Part shown: in pieces, positions 1 to 11,554 of the stretch
Numbering within the stretch: the stretch's first letter is position 1
How the letters are laid out: each line of letters starts with the position of its first letter
Origin: Xylogone sp. PMI_703
Taxonomy: Eukaryota > Ascomycota > Leotiomycetes
Direction: 5' to 3'
Assembly: GCA_021399445.1 (NCBI GenBank)
Contig: JAJTUQ010000004.1
Coordinates: 6,324,001-6,388,000, forward strand
Length of the DNA stretch: 64,000 nucleotides
Notes under the pieces: model-generated
What the model was told of the DNA's origin: nothing
What the model saw: the letters and a program-made list of their open reading frames with translations, nothing else
Database searches by the model: none
Program-made: the position numbers and the translations under genes

Positions 1-180
1 GGGATCGGAATGGGGAATGGATCGATGATTTATGATGCTTTCGTATCTTGTAGTAATTTGGAGAAAACATAATATTGTAGGGTTACGATTTAAACAGATG
101 GAGGTCGTAAAATTACCCATTTAAACATAACTGGTATCGGTGCGTTATACTCAGTGTAAATGATCTCTAGTTTCAGCGAA

Positions 181-1314
181 CTAGTGTTCTAATGGCAGCA
201 TCTCCACAGCTGGACCTAATGGAACAATAACTTGTTCGCTTCGATGCTTCTTTGCAATTGCGTACCCGTTTTTGATCTGTATCAATGTTAATAGCTGTTT
301 CAAAAACAAGATTTTACCCCTATAAATAAATAGACATACAGCGCGAAAGTTTGTGCTCTTCCTAAAAGCACCCCTGGTGGCATCACTTTCATCCCAGTAC
401 AAAGTTTCCAGCCATTTTTGAATATGCGGATAGTGCTCTCTGATGAGATATAAATTGCACATAAAGATGGTATGATAGGCTACGTCAAATCGTGCAATAG
501 TGGGAAATAATCTGATATCTGCTTCTGTGACGTGCTTGCCAAAGAGATACGGTCCTTCCTTCTTCTCGGCGCGTGATTTCAGAATCTCTTCAATTTTGTC
601 AAGGGACTTAAACAGTGCAGTGACGGCCTCGTTGTATGGTTCCTGGGCAGATGCAAACCCTGCTTTATAAACTCCATTGTTCACAGTATCATATACCCAT
701 TCGTTCATCTTTTCGATCTCTTCTTTCAACGAGTTAGGCAATAACCCACCGCCAGGTTTGCTCGACTCCCGTAATTCCTGGGGTAGGAACTCATCGAACT
801 CCTTGTAAAGCATTCTAATAATTTCGGAGCTCTCATTGCTTACTATTGTTTCTTTCTTTTTGTCCCAGAGAACTGGAACTGTAAATCGTCCGGTATATTC
901 TGGATTAGCTTTGTAGTATAATTGCGAGAGGCGAGTGAAGCCATAGAGCGGGTCTTTTGGAGCCGTGCCGTCTCGCCCTGTGAAAGACCATCCATGAGGA
1001 AAGAGCTCCCAGTCCGTTACAACCATGTCAATGATTGATTCCAATCCTTTTAGAGTTCGGACTAGATTTGTACGAGAGGCCCATGGGCACCCGAGATTGA
1101 TGTAGAGAACCTAAATTGTATTCAGACTAGGCATCAAGTTGATAATGGGGGAAGATCTTACGTATCGGTCTTTCTCTGGAGGAAACTCAGCACCGGGTTC
1201 AGAGGAAATCCATGACCGAAAAACTGATGGTGCACGATTGAATTTGCCATCGCTTTGTGCAAATTTGTATACATCTGTTACAGGCTTCGCTGTAGCCGTC
1301 TCGGTTTGGGCCAT
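181..1314 (-). CDS. Glutathionyl-hydroquinone reductase-type glutathione S-transferase (ECM4/YqjG family)
   Basis: Three exons, 1314-1162, 1110-340 and 276-181, give 339 aa. The N-terminal thioredoxin-like part holds the motif GCPWA with the probable catalytic cysteine at about residue 59, right after the first intron. The C-terminal helical GST domain ends in the family signature VPLGP. Members of this family use glutathione to reduce glutathionyl-quinones in the cytosol. Intron 1 runs GTAAGA..TTTAG. The second intron (339-277, GTATGT..ACAG) is exactly 63 nt with no stop, so a retained form would simply carry 21 extra residues; removing it restores the usual link into IKNGYA. The first ATG is at 1314. 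The substrate is unknown. The family call is firm; the second intron is an inference. Confidence 0.88.
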
Positions 1315-1728
1315 GATGTGGTTTCCAACTGTAATGAAATGGTATACTTTATGACTTCTTAAATTACCAGAGATAAGAGTGTAAGTGTGAACTTAGAAGA
1401 CTTGTTAGAGTATAAGTCAGCTATAGGTTGTGGCTTAATATGTAGTAGTGTTCATGATGCCCAACCTGCACTATTCGTACCTGCAGTTCACCATAATCGT
1501 GATTTCTAATAACACTACAAGAGTTACTAATTGAGCAATGCTTCGCTCAAATCATAATAATTCGTCTCTGAAATTATACCATCAAAGCTGCCTGGTTCAG
1601 TACACAGTGGTTGTTAACTAAAACTAGTAAAACATATAAGCTCTTACAAAAATCACAATATTTGAATTCTCCTTATATAAGCACTATCGTATACTACGTC
1701 ATATCCCTGATAGTGTAGCCCTTTGAAG
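1315..1728. other. Intergenic stretch, 414 bp
   Basis: AT-rich spacer holding the promoter side of the glutathione transferase gene and the 3' side of the hydrolase gene. No credible ORF, RNA gene or repeat seen. Confidence 0.5.
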
Positions 1729-2964
1729 TCAATTTTGCGAGATAGTATCTTCAAACCAATCAAAGATATGTTGGTTCATTATAACAGACGCGCCAATATG
1801 GCAGTGATTCCCTGCTGCATCGCTATCAGTGAGTTTGACGTAAGTAGCCTTACCCCCTAAAGCATCTCTGACCATCTCGGGTTGGCCCTGAAAGAATTGG
1901 TCATTGGCTGCTTCACCAACCCAGACTGGACATTTTATCTGGTCCTCAATTCCTTTCAATGTCATTGCTCGAGTTTTCTTCATGAATTCCGCCGCCGAGG
2001 TGATTGCAAAGCTCCATTTTCCCTGCTCGATACCCCAGCGTAACCCAGTTGGTGCCTTTCCGCTATCTATGAATCCTTTAACAGCCCCATCCAGACTATT
2101 TGGATCTCCCGCTTCCAATAAGGCTCTCATTTGCGGGCCCATAGTATTGGAAAAGGCTTGGAAAACATCGTAAACACCATCAATTGCAAATGCAGCACTC
2201 AGGCGATGTTCGAATGCTGCAGCCCGGAGGCAAAGCCACCCACCCATGGAGAATCCCAGTAAAGCTATTTTAGAGCTGTCTACCCCCAGAAGAGTTTCAA
2301 GGTAGTCAATAACTGGGGTTACCGCTTTCTCCCATTCAGCTATAAATCCAAGGTTTTGATATCGTCTCACGCTGGGTTGACCAGGTCCTTCGTAGGTAAT
2401 AACGTTGTAACCTCTTTCGAGCGCTGCAAAACCACAGGAGTGAAGCATTTCTTCCTGGGAGCCATCAAAGCCATTTCCCATGATCACGGTTGGTCTCGGT
2501 TTTGAATTATCAGCACTTGCGGCATAGTATATGGCGGGTATGTCGAATCCTTCTCCTTTCAGAAGGATACGTTTCCCGGGAATAGGCATCAAAGCAATGG
2601 CATTGTCAAAGGCGCTTGTCTGCTTCTCCCAAAGAGTCATAATCCTCGAATCCTCTGAATTGGCGTGGAGATAGAAATCTGCTGCACGGTAGTAATTTGA
2701 TGCACGAAAGTAAGCATCTCTCGCCGAGACTGGGTATCCGGCGCTGTCGATCTGATCTGCTTGAGAGTTTACCCGGTTTGCAAGATCGTTGAAGGCGGTA
2801 TAGTAGCTTTCAAAGTTCCCGGGTTCGATCTTGCCTGCTGCTTGCAAGACTTCGTTAACATCCGCCCCATAGTATCGTGCATGGGAGAGGGTACGAAGGA
2901 GTTCAAAGTGAAAGCTCTCGTCTGGGCTTAGGACAAGCATCTTTGAGAAGTGTGGTCGTAGCAT
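1729..2964 (-). CDS. Alpha/beta hydrolase of the FUS2/esterase-like family
   Basis: A single-exon gene of 411 aa. The frame is open to a TTG at 2982 but the first ATG is at 2964. An N-terminal helical lid region of about 130 aa precedes the hydrolase fold. The nucleophile elbow GFSMGGW puts the catalytic serine at about residue 239, and GNHCHIGAS near the C-terminus supplies the likely catalytic histidine. Length and layout fit the fungal FUS2-type hydrolases, several of which lie in secondary-metabolite clusters and hydrolyse or cyclise pathway intermediates. No backbone synthase is visible nearby, so the substrate cannot be inferred. A TATA-like box sits about 40 nt upstream. Confidence 0.85.
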   Translation of the reverse strand: MLRPHFSKMLVLSPDESFHFELLRTLSHARYYGADVNEVLQAAGKIEPGNFESYYTAFNDLANRVNSQADQIDSAGYPVSARDAYFRASNYYRAADFYLHANSEDSRIMTLWEKQTSAFDNAIALMPIPGKRILLKGEGFDIPAIYYAASADNSKPRPTVIMGNGFDGSQEEMLHSCGFAALERGYNVITYEGPGQPSVRRYQNLGFIAEWEKAVTPVIDYLETLLGVDSSKIALLGFSMGGWLCLRAAAFEHRLSAAFAIDGVYDVFQAFSNTMGPQMRALLEAGDPNSLDGAVKGFIDSGKAPTGLRWGIEQGKWSFAITSAAEFMKKTRAMTLKGIEDQIKCPVWVGEAANDQFFQGQPEMVRDALGGKATYVKLTDSDAAGNHCHIGASVIMNQHIFDWFEDTISQN

Positions 2965-3000
2965 ATGATGTAGTCTAAACAATTAGGAAGTGAACATCCT

Positions 3001-3008
3001 TTTATATA
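3001..3008 (-). promoter_or_regulatory. TATA-like box upstream of the hydrolase
   Basis: The minus strand reads TATATAAA about 37 nt upstream of the hydrolase ATG at 2964. Position and composition fit a core promoter, but AT-rich flanks make chance matches common. Confidence 0.4.
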
Positions 3009-3856
3009 TCTATAGCCCTGTATAGGGTCGTGATGAATATGTGGTATGATCCAATTATGGTGCATCCACCCCATTGGACCATTCGTTAATTGATCAATTT
3101 CATACCAATGCGACCGCCACTCTCTAGTAGGTCATGTTCTCTATCTAAATCTCACTTCTCTCGAACTATCACGGATTCTTTACGTATATATTTCGCAGCC
3201 ATATCCGAATCATCCCTCAAACTGCACGGCAACAGCCCACTACAACACCTCATTACTACAGGGCGTCAATGAATCATCGTGGTTATCCGCACTGTATACC
3301 AAATTAGGCTCGTTTAGGGCTCAAATTTCCTCATTAGTTACCCGATACCGACTGCGCCGTTCGCATCGTGATCATCGCGATCGTTTGCATCGCAATATTG
3401 AGCACGGGTGCCTCTGCCTTCAGACATAAGAAGCTTGGCATTGGGTTTGCAAATAAACGAGAGCGAAGTGACGGTTACTGTAACTAGTTTGCACACTTCT
3501 TCTCCCAGGTTATCGCTGCTAACATGGTGGTAATGTGCATGAACATGGAGCACCAGTGTTGATCTGAATATTAGCAATGATGGGAACCAGCGCATATGCA
3601 AGTGTACACTAATTGGGCAGGGGCTATTGCGTGCTATAACTTTATCACGACCTTCAATAATTTCTCAAGTATAAAAGCGAATTAAAATAAAATAAATACT
3701 GATATTCCTAGATACTACATTGTTGCTTTCTGTAATATAGATTCAATAAACAACGCCTAAAATCCCACTCATATAGTGAAAAGCTCCGTTATTTAGAGCT
3801 CTTCATATCGGTGCTTGTAGCACGTTCATATCACAATAGTTGTATCGGACCAGTTC
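3009..3856. other. Intergenic stretch, about 850 bp
   Basis: Spacer between the hydrolase promoter and the hydrophobin 3' end. Short open frames here (for example 3338-3601, minus strand) lack protein-like composition or splice support. Nothing else recognised. Confidence 0.5.
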
Positions 3857-4244
3857 TTACGCTGGCTTGTTGCAAATAAGTCCTTGCTCAAGCTGAATTG
3901 ACAGTTAGAATAAAAGATCGCAAAAACGGGTGCAAAAGACCTACCACTGGGAGGAGACAGCACATATCGATCTTGCCGATCGCGGCGCAGATGTTGGTGA
4001 AGTCGGCGGCGTCTGTCGGAGTGCTGGGAGCTGAGAAAAGGTAAGCATGACATCCAATTGAGAATTTAAGAGGTTGAAACTAACGGGTAGAGCAGTCAAG
4101 GTCCGCAACACCAAGGACATCAACATCACAGCACTGTGGGGAGCCCTCGGAGCAGACTGGAAGCTGGCGTGCGGTGTTTGGGGTAGTAGGAACCGCAATG
4201 GCGCAGGCAACAAGGCCGACCAAGGTGATGACTGAAGACTTCAT
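3857..4244 (-). CDS. Class II hydrophobin, small secreted surfactant protein
   Basis: Three exons, 4244-4085, 4030-3945 and 3892-3857, give 93 aa. The donors are GTTAGT and GTAGGT; the acceptors are TCTCAG and ATTCAG. A signal peptide of about 18 residues precedes the mature protein. The eight cysteines follow the hydrophobin pattern C..CC..C..C..CC..C, with the class II landmarks CCDVDVLGVADLDC and CCLLPV. Hydrophobins are secreted and self-assemble at air-water interfaces, coating spores and hyphae; class II films are detergent-soluble. The first C-CC gap (6 residues) is shorter than in many class II members. No single frame shows the whole protein, so it is easily missed. A TATA box lies about 120 nt upstream. 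Confidence 0.92.
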
Positions 4245-4360
4245 TTTTGTGGTTTGTGTGGTTGAACGAGAGTTAATTGTAATAAAACGATAGGCTATTC
4301 TATGAAGTGGTGATGAGCTGTTGTGTTGAAGGAGGGACAGTTGATGGGGAATTCTGGCCC

Positions 4361-4368
4361 ATCTTATA
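4361..4368 (-). promoter_or_regulatory. TATA box of the hydrophobin gene
   Basis: The minus strand reads TATAAGAT about 117 nt upstream of the hydrophobin ATG. It is followed by a pyrimidine- and CA-rich leader typical of strongly expressed fungal genes. Functional role inferred from position only. Confidence 0.5.
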
Positions 4369-6090
4369 GATATTGTCTGCCCTATATCCCGTTGGCGTTA
4401 AGGCCATTGTTGCCATCTGGCTAATGACACATAGCACAAGCTAGGACTGACGGTATCTCAATGATAATTCTTGTTTTGAAGATAAGGACGAAAGTCCAAT
4501 AGCTGCTATCTTCTGCGTCATGAAACGGCGGTGATCGACAAATACGAAAGTATGAGAGCACAAGTGGCTGTAGTGGAACAAAAAGTTATTCCAACCCTGG
4601 ACTTATTTTATGCGTAGTATCTACTTGGAGTCGCTGAAGGGAGTTTAACTGGGAGGAAATGCGCCGTGTCGTACCTGCCATGGCTGCTACGGTTTGCAGA
4701 ACTCGGCTTCACTGGCACAACAGCTCGAACAGGATCGATCGAACCGAGACGAGTTTGCCACAGGTATAAGCCACTCAGCTATGACAGGAACGTGCGATAG
4801 AAGGATCCATCGAATGAGCTCTATGATATGACATGCAGGGGAAGTTAAATGAATGTATCATGCCGCAAGTGGACGGTCCCTAAAAGCACGGCAGATAGCG
4901 GTTTTGTGGAAGTGGTAGTGCGACTATGGCATCATTAACGCAATTGACAGGCGCACATCAGTGGCGATTCCTGTCTCCCCGAGCCCCCGCAAGTGGCTTC
5001 CATTTGAGCCAGAGAAGTTCTACTGAGTTGTTGATGACGATCATTGTGCTAATTATGGTAGCGCAAGCTAAACAACCTCAGCCTTGGAAGGAACCTGGCA
5101 TATAAAACACTCTACTATAACTTTGGCATAACGCAGGGTACCTGACTAGGGAAATGTGGGTGTGTATCATTGCGATCGACGCATTGGTGTTTTCCTGTGA
5201 CAGAGTTATATTCTTAGCCTCTCTATTAACATTACTGCGGAGTTGAGGTTAGTATTGATCCAATTGGGGTCCAATGCTTCAATGTTTGGATGATATTATC
5301 ACGGAAAACTTGGTTTGTGATCTGAGTAGATCTGGAAAGAATGCCATAATAAGTCCAGTCTTATTATATATGCCAATACAATGTCCAAAGAATCGTGCGC
5401 TCTTTGGTTAAAGGTAGATGCCCTTTCTACTTTGAGAGATTGATATTTTGAGAATGGATTTAATCACCTGAGCTTTTAACAGAAGCCCACGCCTCGCAAA
5501 CGATGCTCTCGCTCCCAGCGTCATGCAGAGGACTGGCAATCCCGCCAGTCTCGCTGTACAGTATTTCTGGGAATTACGGGAGAAGGCTTATCCCCGCGAA
5601 CGACCAAGTCGCCCCTCCTGCCCCTCCTTAGCACTCCCGTATGTGGCTTTTGTGAATGTTAACATGTCAATTTCCATAGTTGCAAATCCTCTACCAGAGA
5701 GCCTATCACATGACTGGGTATCTACTAAATCTGGTATTTATGGCCTAAGGCCACAAACCAAATTATTTATACGGAGGTAGAGAATTTGGGTTTAGAGTGC
5801 TGGACCATTTCGTGTTTCCTGCAAAGAGATCGAGCATGCAGAGCCGGGTGCCTCCCAAAAGTCGAACCTATGAAAGCTGTAATCCAAAGTGTGAAGTAGA
5901 GTAGCGCTTGGATGGAGTGCGGCACAATCGAGGCACTTTACGCTAAACCGAGAATGCTTGCTTATCTCCGAGAGCGATATGTTGCCGTCTCTCCCATCAC
6001 TGCCGAAGGTCAAGCCCAGAGTTTTTGCAACTTCAATGAATTCTATAATGTATATCTCTCGGATGTCTAGAAATTTTGAGGAAGAAGAAA
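4369..6090. other. Long intergenic region, about 1.7 kb
   Basis: Divergent promoter space between the hydrophobin (minus) and the Zn2Cys6 regulator (plus). I see no protein-like frame, tRNA or clear repeat. Its length suits extended upstream control of the hydrophobin, but no specific binding site is claimed. Confidence 0.5.
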
Positions 6091-8563
6091 ATGTTGCATA
6101 TTGAGAATCTTACACCGACCTCGTTTGGTGAGAGAGGTACTGCACCAGTCATCAAGCACCAGCAACGTCAGACACGGCAACGCAAAACGCTCTCCTGTCT
6201 TGAATGTCGCCGTCGAAAGCTTAAATGCGACAGAGGGACACCATGTACTCGTTGTAAACGTTCAGGAAAAAGATTTGAGTGTACTTATGCTTCGGATGAT
6301 ATTCAGGAACAGCCTCAGAAGGCCGGGAATCATAACGCTAAAGCCTCGGGCCGGGAAGACAGCTCTCTTGCTACTGTCGGAGATGAGGTCCAAAACGGGA
6401 ACCAGGAGTGTTCTACTGCCGACGACAGTAGTGGAGAAAGAGGAGCAACAGGATCAGGTACTGACGCAACATTCTTCACTCTACCTTTGAACACGAGAAC
6501 CTCGTCAGGTGATATATTCCCCTCTCATGGTAGCACTGTCCCCAAGTTAGACAATCATGATCTGCGGCCAATCTCTGCAAAGTATGAACAAGGGAAAGTT
6601 AAGTACAGAGGGCCAACACACTGGTGGTATTTGGCTAATGAGGTAACGTCACCTCAACGCCACATTGCCAATGATTTGTTATGTTAATATTCATCGTTTG
6701 CAGTTCAAAGAATTAAGCCCCTTCCTCGGAGGAAGCCCTGCACCGGGCTTTGAAAACACAGCTGCCCGCCTGAAAAAGGCCAAGCAGTTATACAAGTCAA
6801 GAATGCGACGCAATAGAAACTACCCCTTTGGTAATGACCATGTGCCGACTCCTTCATCTATTGAATCCATATTCTCAATTCTTCCACCTCGTGAGGTAAC
6901 TGACATGTTCATTGTCAACTACTTCAACACTTTTGAAACAACTCACAGGCTTCTTCATATTCCTACATTCAATATCGAGTTGGAGCAGTTTTGGGAAGAT
7001 CCTACTGCCGTGAGCAATGCCTGGCTGGCACAACTGTTGATGATGCTCGCCCTTGGTTGTCCACGAGGACAACGAGAAAAAGATAAAAGTCTAGTGGACT
7101 CGTTACTTGACCATGCTGAGGCCTATTTGAACTCCACAGCATTCATGTACAAGCCTGACTTATCTACACTTAGAGCCATGTGTATGATGGTGCTTGCAAA
7201 GCAGATTGATATTGTCTCATTCGATGACTCGGATGCTGTTTGGAGTTTCATTGGTCTTATCCAGCGTCTTGCTATCACGATTGGTCTTCACCGTAATCCA
7301 GACTATATCGACGGTATGCCAATACTAATGCGTGAGATGAGAAAGCGAATTTGGACAACAATCATGTTTATAGACCTGCAAAACTCAATTGAATCTGGAA
7401 TGCCAACCCTGATTACACCGATGGCCTTTGACTGTCCTCCACCGGCCAATTTCAACGACTCTGACTTGCCCGCTATACTTGATGGTGCTCGACCTCACAA
7501 CTTGGAGGTTTTCACGGATTCCACGTACCAGATCTTGCAAGCAAAATCCTTTGATATTACGTTCCAAGTCATGAGCTATATTCAACTAAACGCAACAACG
7601 CCGGATGTGGCAAAAAACTCCAGTCTTGACAACAAAGTCCGAGTGTTCCTTAAGGAATCCAGCCAGATATTTGATAACGCTCAGAATCTCCATCTCCATG
7701 ATCCGAATCGCTCAAGGACTATAATCCTCCAAAAAACTATAACAGAGATGTACCTTCGTCGCCTGCTCCTTGAAATTCACCGTCCTCACTCTCTGGTCTG
7801 GCTTAGTACGCAATCCGAATCCTATTATTCTTCTCTGGAATGTTCGTTTGCTATGATAGTCCTGCAACGTACATTCTACGAAGATATTGATGACACATCC
7901 ATCGAGTGGTTTGCTGAGCTGTTCAAAGGAGATTTTTTTGTTGCTGCAGTTTACGTCTGCCTCGGCCTTTGGCAAGATCACCTTGTCTCATCGCAGTCCC
8001 CTACTGATGGCAGCGTCCATCGATTTCAGTTACTCGAGAAGCAAACTGCAACATTAGCTTTAAAGGCATGCTTGGATATCATGGGAAAGAAAATCGCTCT
8101 ATCTGTGGATCATTTCAAGTCTCATCTAGGACTCGCAATGATGATCTTCGGTCTTGAGGCTAGGAACGCTGGGAATTCTGCGCTAGCAGCAATGGAGAAA
8201 GCCGCTAGAGTTACCTTCGCAGCGCTTGAAAGAGCTTTTCCCGGAAAGACTGAAGCAATAAAGAGTAGTTGCTCGGAGTTATCTCTGAGTCCCACTAGTC
8301 AGTTGGGATCTCCGATTCAACCCCGGTCGCTGTCACAGGTTCTCGGCCGAGACAGAGCCACACCATGCTCTGTAGTAACCTCAGGATCAGATCAAAGTTC
8401 TTTTCTTGTAAGTCTGGACCTCTTACACTTCGCGAGCACTACGTTTCCTGAGAATTGAACTCACTGTTAAAAATAGAATTTCATTGTAGATGAATCATGG
8501 CAAATGGAGCCTTGCGCCATTCCCGGTGACCTTCTATTTATGGAAAGCTCAAATGGTATGTGA
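6091..8563 (+). CDS. Zn2Cys6 fungal transcription factor with Fungal_trans middle domain
   Basis: Predicted exons 6091-6642, 6704-8407 and 8477-8563 (780 aa). The N-terminal binuclear zinc cluster has cysteines at about 36, 39, 46, 52, 55 and 64, spaced C-X2-C-X6-C-X5-C-X2-C-X8-C, with a basic stretch RRRKLKC. The large second exon carries the fungal-specific regulatory domain, including IGLHRNP and RKRIWTT. Intron 1 (GTAACG..TTGCAG) is needed to join the frames. The last exon is less sure: using GTAAGT at 8408 with the acceptor at 8476 gives an acidic tail ending DLLFMESSNGM, whereas reading through stops at 8458. It lies tail-to-tail with an MFS transporter that it may control; that is inference. 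Confidence 0.85.
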
Positions 8564-8897
8564 CTTTGTCGGGGCTTAGAATGAATAATGTTGTTCGGAG
8601 TATTATGCATCGACATTTGTACGGTTATATAGGGAAATAGACGTCAAGAGTGGTTGGAGGAAAGGCGGAAATTATACAACCTAATATGCTAATACACAGC
8701 TCTCATATGGTCCATCCCTATTTGTTTAAATTATCGTACAATCTATAGCTCCAAGGAAGAATAGGAAAGACAACCAATATAACACGTCTTTCATGTATCA
8801 TCACCCATCAGTAACCCAACATCGTCTCTTAATAGCTTCGTAGCAATCTTCATCACTTCCCTCTAACTTGATCGTATGCCACTCTTCATTTTGTGCT

Positions 8898-10320
8898 CTA
8901 TCCAATCCACACTCCCTTACCCACGATTTTCATCCTTGCAAGAAGTATAAATGCCGAACCAGCAATCACAACCACGCCACTGAATATAATTGCCTCTTTG
9001 TAGCCGCCGTATTGAGCGATCATGGCCCCGGTAATGGGAGCTCCGGTTAATCCAGCAATACCATAGATCCCCAATGCCATACCAATCAACGAGCCAATCT
9101 CGTTCGGGTTTTCCGCCACGGCCGCAAGCGTTGTGGGGAATTGAGCAATAACAAACCCCGATGTAAACCCAGATAGGATGGCAAAGACAATTATACCAGC
9201 TTCGGAGTGGATTCTCAACCAGCAGAGAATCAAGATACCGGAAGCAGCGGAGGAAACAGTGAGGATGTTGAATCGACCAATCTTGGGAGCTATCACGCCG
9301 GATATAAGCCGTCCGACGAGCGATCCGGCATTTAGGATAGAAAGTGTATAGAATGCAAGATCTTGGTCAATACCATGGGCGGTCGAGTACGTCGGTAAGT
9401 AAAAGAAAGGCGTGAAGAGACCCCAGAATACGAGGAATGTGCCAACTACTTGTAGTGAGTACTCGGGCTTCTTGAACTTGCTTAACAGGAGATAATTTCC
9501 CTTTCGTTTTGGCAAATTCTTTCGTGGAACAACTGTCAGACAGGCTACGATAGCGAGTCCCAGGACAAGAAACCCTACGATACGCAGGGTCCAGGGAAAT
9601 CCGAGATCACTGTGGTTTAGGAGGCGATTCAGCATAATGGGGAAGATTATGCCCCCAAGTGAGGATCCCGAGGAAGCAATGCCCATTGCTAGAGGCCTGC
9701 GTCGGAAGAAGTATTGGCCCAGCACTGCGACTGCGGGAGTGTAGACTAGACCATTTGCCAAACCGCCAAGGATACCTTGGGCAAGAAGGAATTGATAGTA
9801 TGATTTGCAGAGGCTGGTGATCATGATTGAGAGAACGAATAGAATAGACGAAGGGTATACGATGACCTATAATAAGAGTCAGGGACATTAAACTTTTTGT
9901 AGTAAAGGCATAAAGTGGAAGTTATAAGTACTTGAGACCCAAAACGATCAGTAAGGGGACCCGATAACAGCCCCGCAGAAAACTGAAAGAATAGCTGAAC
10001 AGATCCAATCCATGCAATCGTAGATGGTGATTCGTCATGAAGGGTATGTTCCAGGTAGTAAATCTCGTAGATACTAGAAACTCGAAATATTAGTGGTTTC
10101 ACAATTAGGAGTCTCAAGAGAGAGAATTATACCCAAAGGCATTGATATATCCAAATGTAAAGAACATTACAGCAAAACAACCAAGTACAACGAGCCATCC
10201 CTGTCTGCCTCCTTCTGGGAAGGTGATTGGCTTAGGGGGAGATTGTGCCTCCTGATCCGTGAAGCTGGCCTTCTCTGACGAATCCATTGAATTTGTAGCT
10301 TCTTCTGCTGTCGTGATCAT
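8898..10320 (-). CDS. MFS monocarboxylate-type transporter (MCH family)
   Basis: Three exons, 10320-10133, 10073-9932 and 9866-8898, encode 432 aa. After a hydrophilic N-terminal tail of about 40 residues comes GGRQGWLVVLGCF, the usual entry to helix 1 in this family. The A-loop motif between helices 2 and 3 reads GPLTDRFGSQ. About twelve membrane helices are visible by hydropathy. Members sit in the plasma membrane and carry monocarboxylates or related small acids; several act in metabolite clusters. The substrate is unknown. The convergent Zn2Cys6 regulator ends about 330 bp away. Introns GTATAA..CTAG and GTACTT..ATAG close the frame. Confidence 0.88.
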
Positions 10321-10960
10321 TTTGATATTAACCTTGATATATAACTAAGAACTGTGACCAAGACATGATTGATGGGGCTCATCGTGATATAAAGCAAAAC
10401 AATGATCTAAGAGCATGATTGTATGTGTATAACACCGACGGGGATATTCGGATATCATTATACGGAGATAATTCATGTGTCGTTTATAATCCGTAACTTA
10501 GATACCAAAAGTCTAGACCTAAGCTTTGCTTAGAAAAAGTTACATGTTGACGACTCGTGAAAAGGGGGGCTCTGTACGATTCGGAGTTAATTTCGCCCAA
10601 ACAGGCTAGCCCGTTATGTGTACGTACGTTTCCTTTCCTAACTCAGCTTCCCTCACAATTTGTCTCGATAGCCTGGGAAAGGCCTGAAGAGAAGATGACT
10701 TAAATATTTGCTCTCGCTCATATAGATATGTCGGCGATTTGTTACTAGGGTATCACGGATATAACATCTTGCGCTGCATGCGATCAATTGCAGCGGAATT
10801 CTTAAGGAATGGACGTACAGGAAGTCCTCAGAAATTCTGAAATATTTTGTAAGACATAAAGAGCATTACTGAAGCAGTTCGTTTCTTTGTTTGCAATTAG
10901 AGAACTACAGCAGCTAGACAACATACCTAGTTTAATATAAATAAATTCTGTTGTATATAT
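10321..10960. other. Intergenic stretch, 640 bp
   Basis: Promoter side of the MFS transporter, grading into AT-rich DNA that borders the fold-back element. No gene seen. Confidence 0.5.
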
Positions 10961-11514
10961 GTTCCAGCCCATACGCCAATAAGCTAGCCCATCCACCAAC
11001 ATTGGGCGTATGAGTTAGCCTACTCACCAATATTTCAAGCAATTGGCGTATCGGCCAGCCCATGTGCTAATAGAGCTCGTACTCATACCCTCAATACAGC
11101 TCTCAATTTGACTACTGATTTGACTACTAATCGTACTCTATTATACTTAATTACACTTAATTACACTCCTAATTGTATTCTGCAGTACAGTATAGTTATC
11201 GCCGTACAGTTACCAAGCCTGGTAAGACTGAAAGCCTGTAGCGGGTAGGCCATAGTGGTTAAGTAGGCTGTAATTATAGGCTGTTATAGTAGTTGAGTGT
11301 GCTGTATTGGTCAAGTGTACTATAATCATAGACTATTATAGTGGCTAAGTGGGTTGTAGTGACTAAGTGCCCTGTAGCCTGTAGCTTAGCTAGAATTATT
11401 GATAAATTGATAAACAATATACTGTAACTCAAATATTGGCGCATGGGCTGGCTGATACCCCAATTGCTTGAAATATTGGTGAGTGGGCTAGCTTATTGGC
11501 GTATGGGACAGAAC
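10961..11514. mobile_element. Fold-back / MITE-like element with long inverted arms
   Basis: The left arm (10961-11073) and right arm (about 11431-11514) are inverted copies of each other. Both begin GTTC..CCCATACGCCAATAAG and continue through a TCACCAATATTTCAAGC block. The left arm holds about 30 bp of extra sequence, itself a diverged duplicate of the arm motif. The centre (about 11090-11390) has no ORF but has repeated phrases such as GGCTAAGTGGGTTGTAGTG and close variants. No clean target-site duplication is seen. This fits a non-autonomous element moved in trans; the superfamily is not determined. Confidence 0.75.
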
Positions 11515-11554
11515 AAATACATCTTCCAGATTAGAATTACACAAATTTAGCATG

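Noticed and set aside
3338..3601. 87-codon ORF on the minus strand
   Set aside because: Composition not protein-like and no homology recognised.
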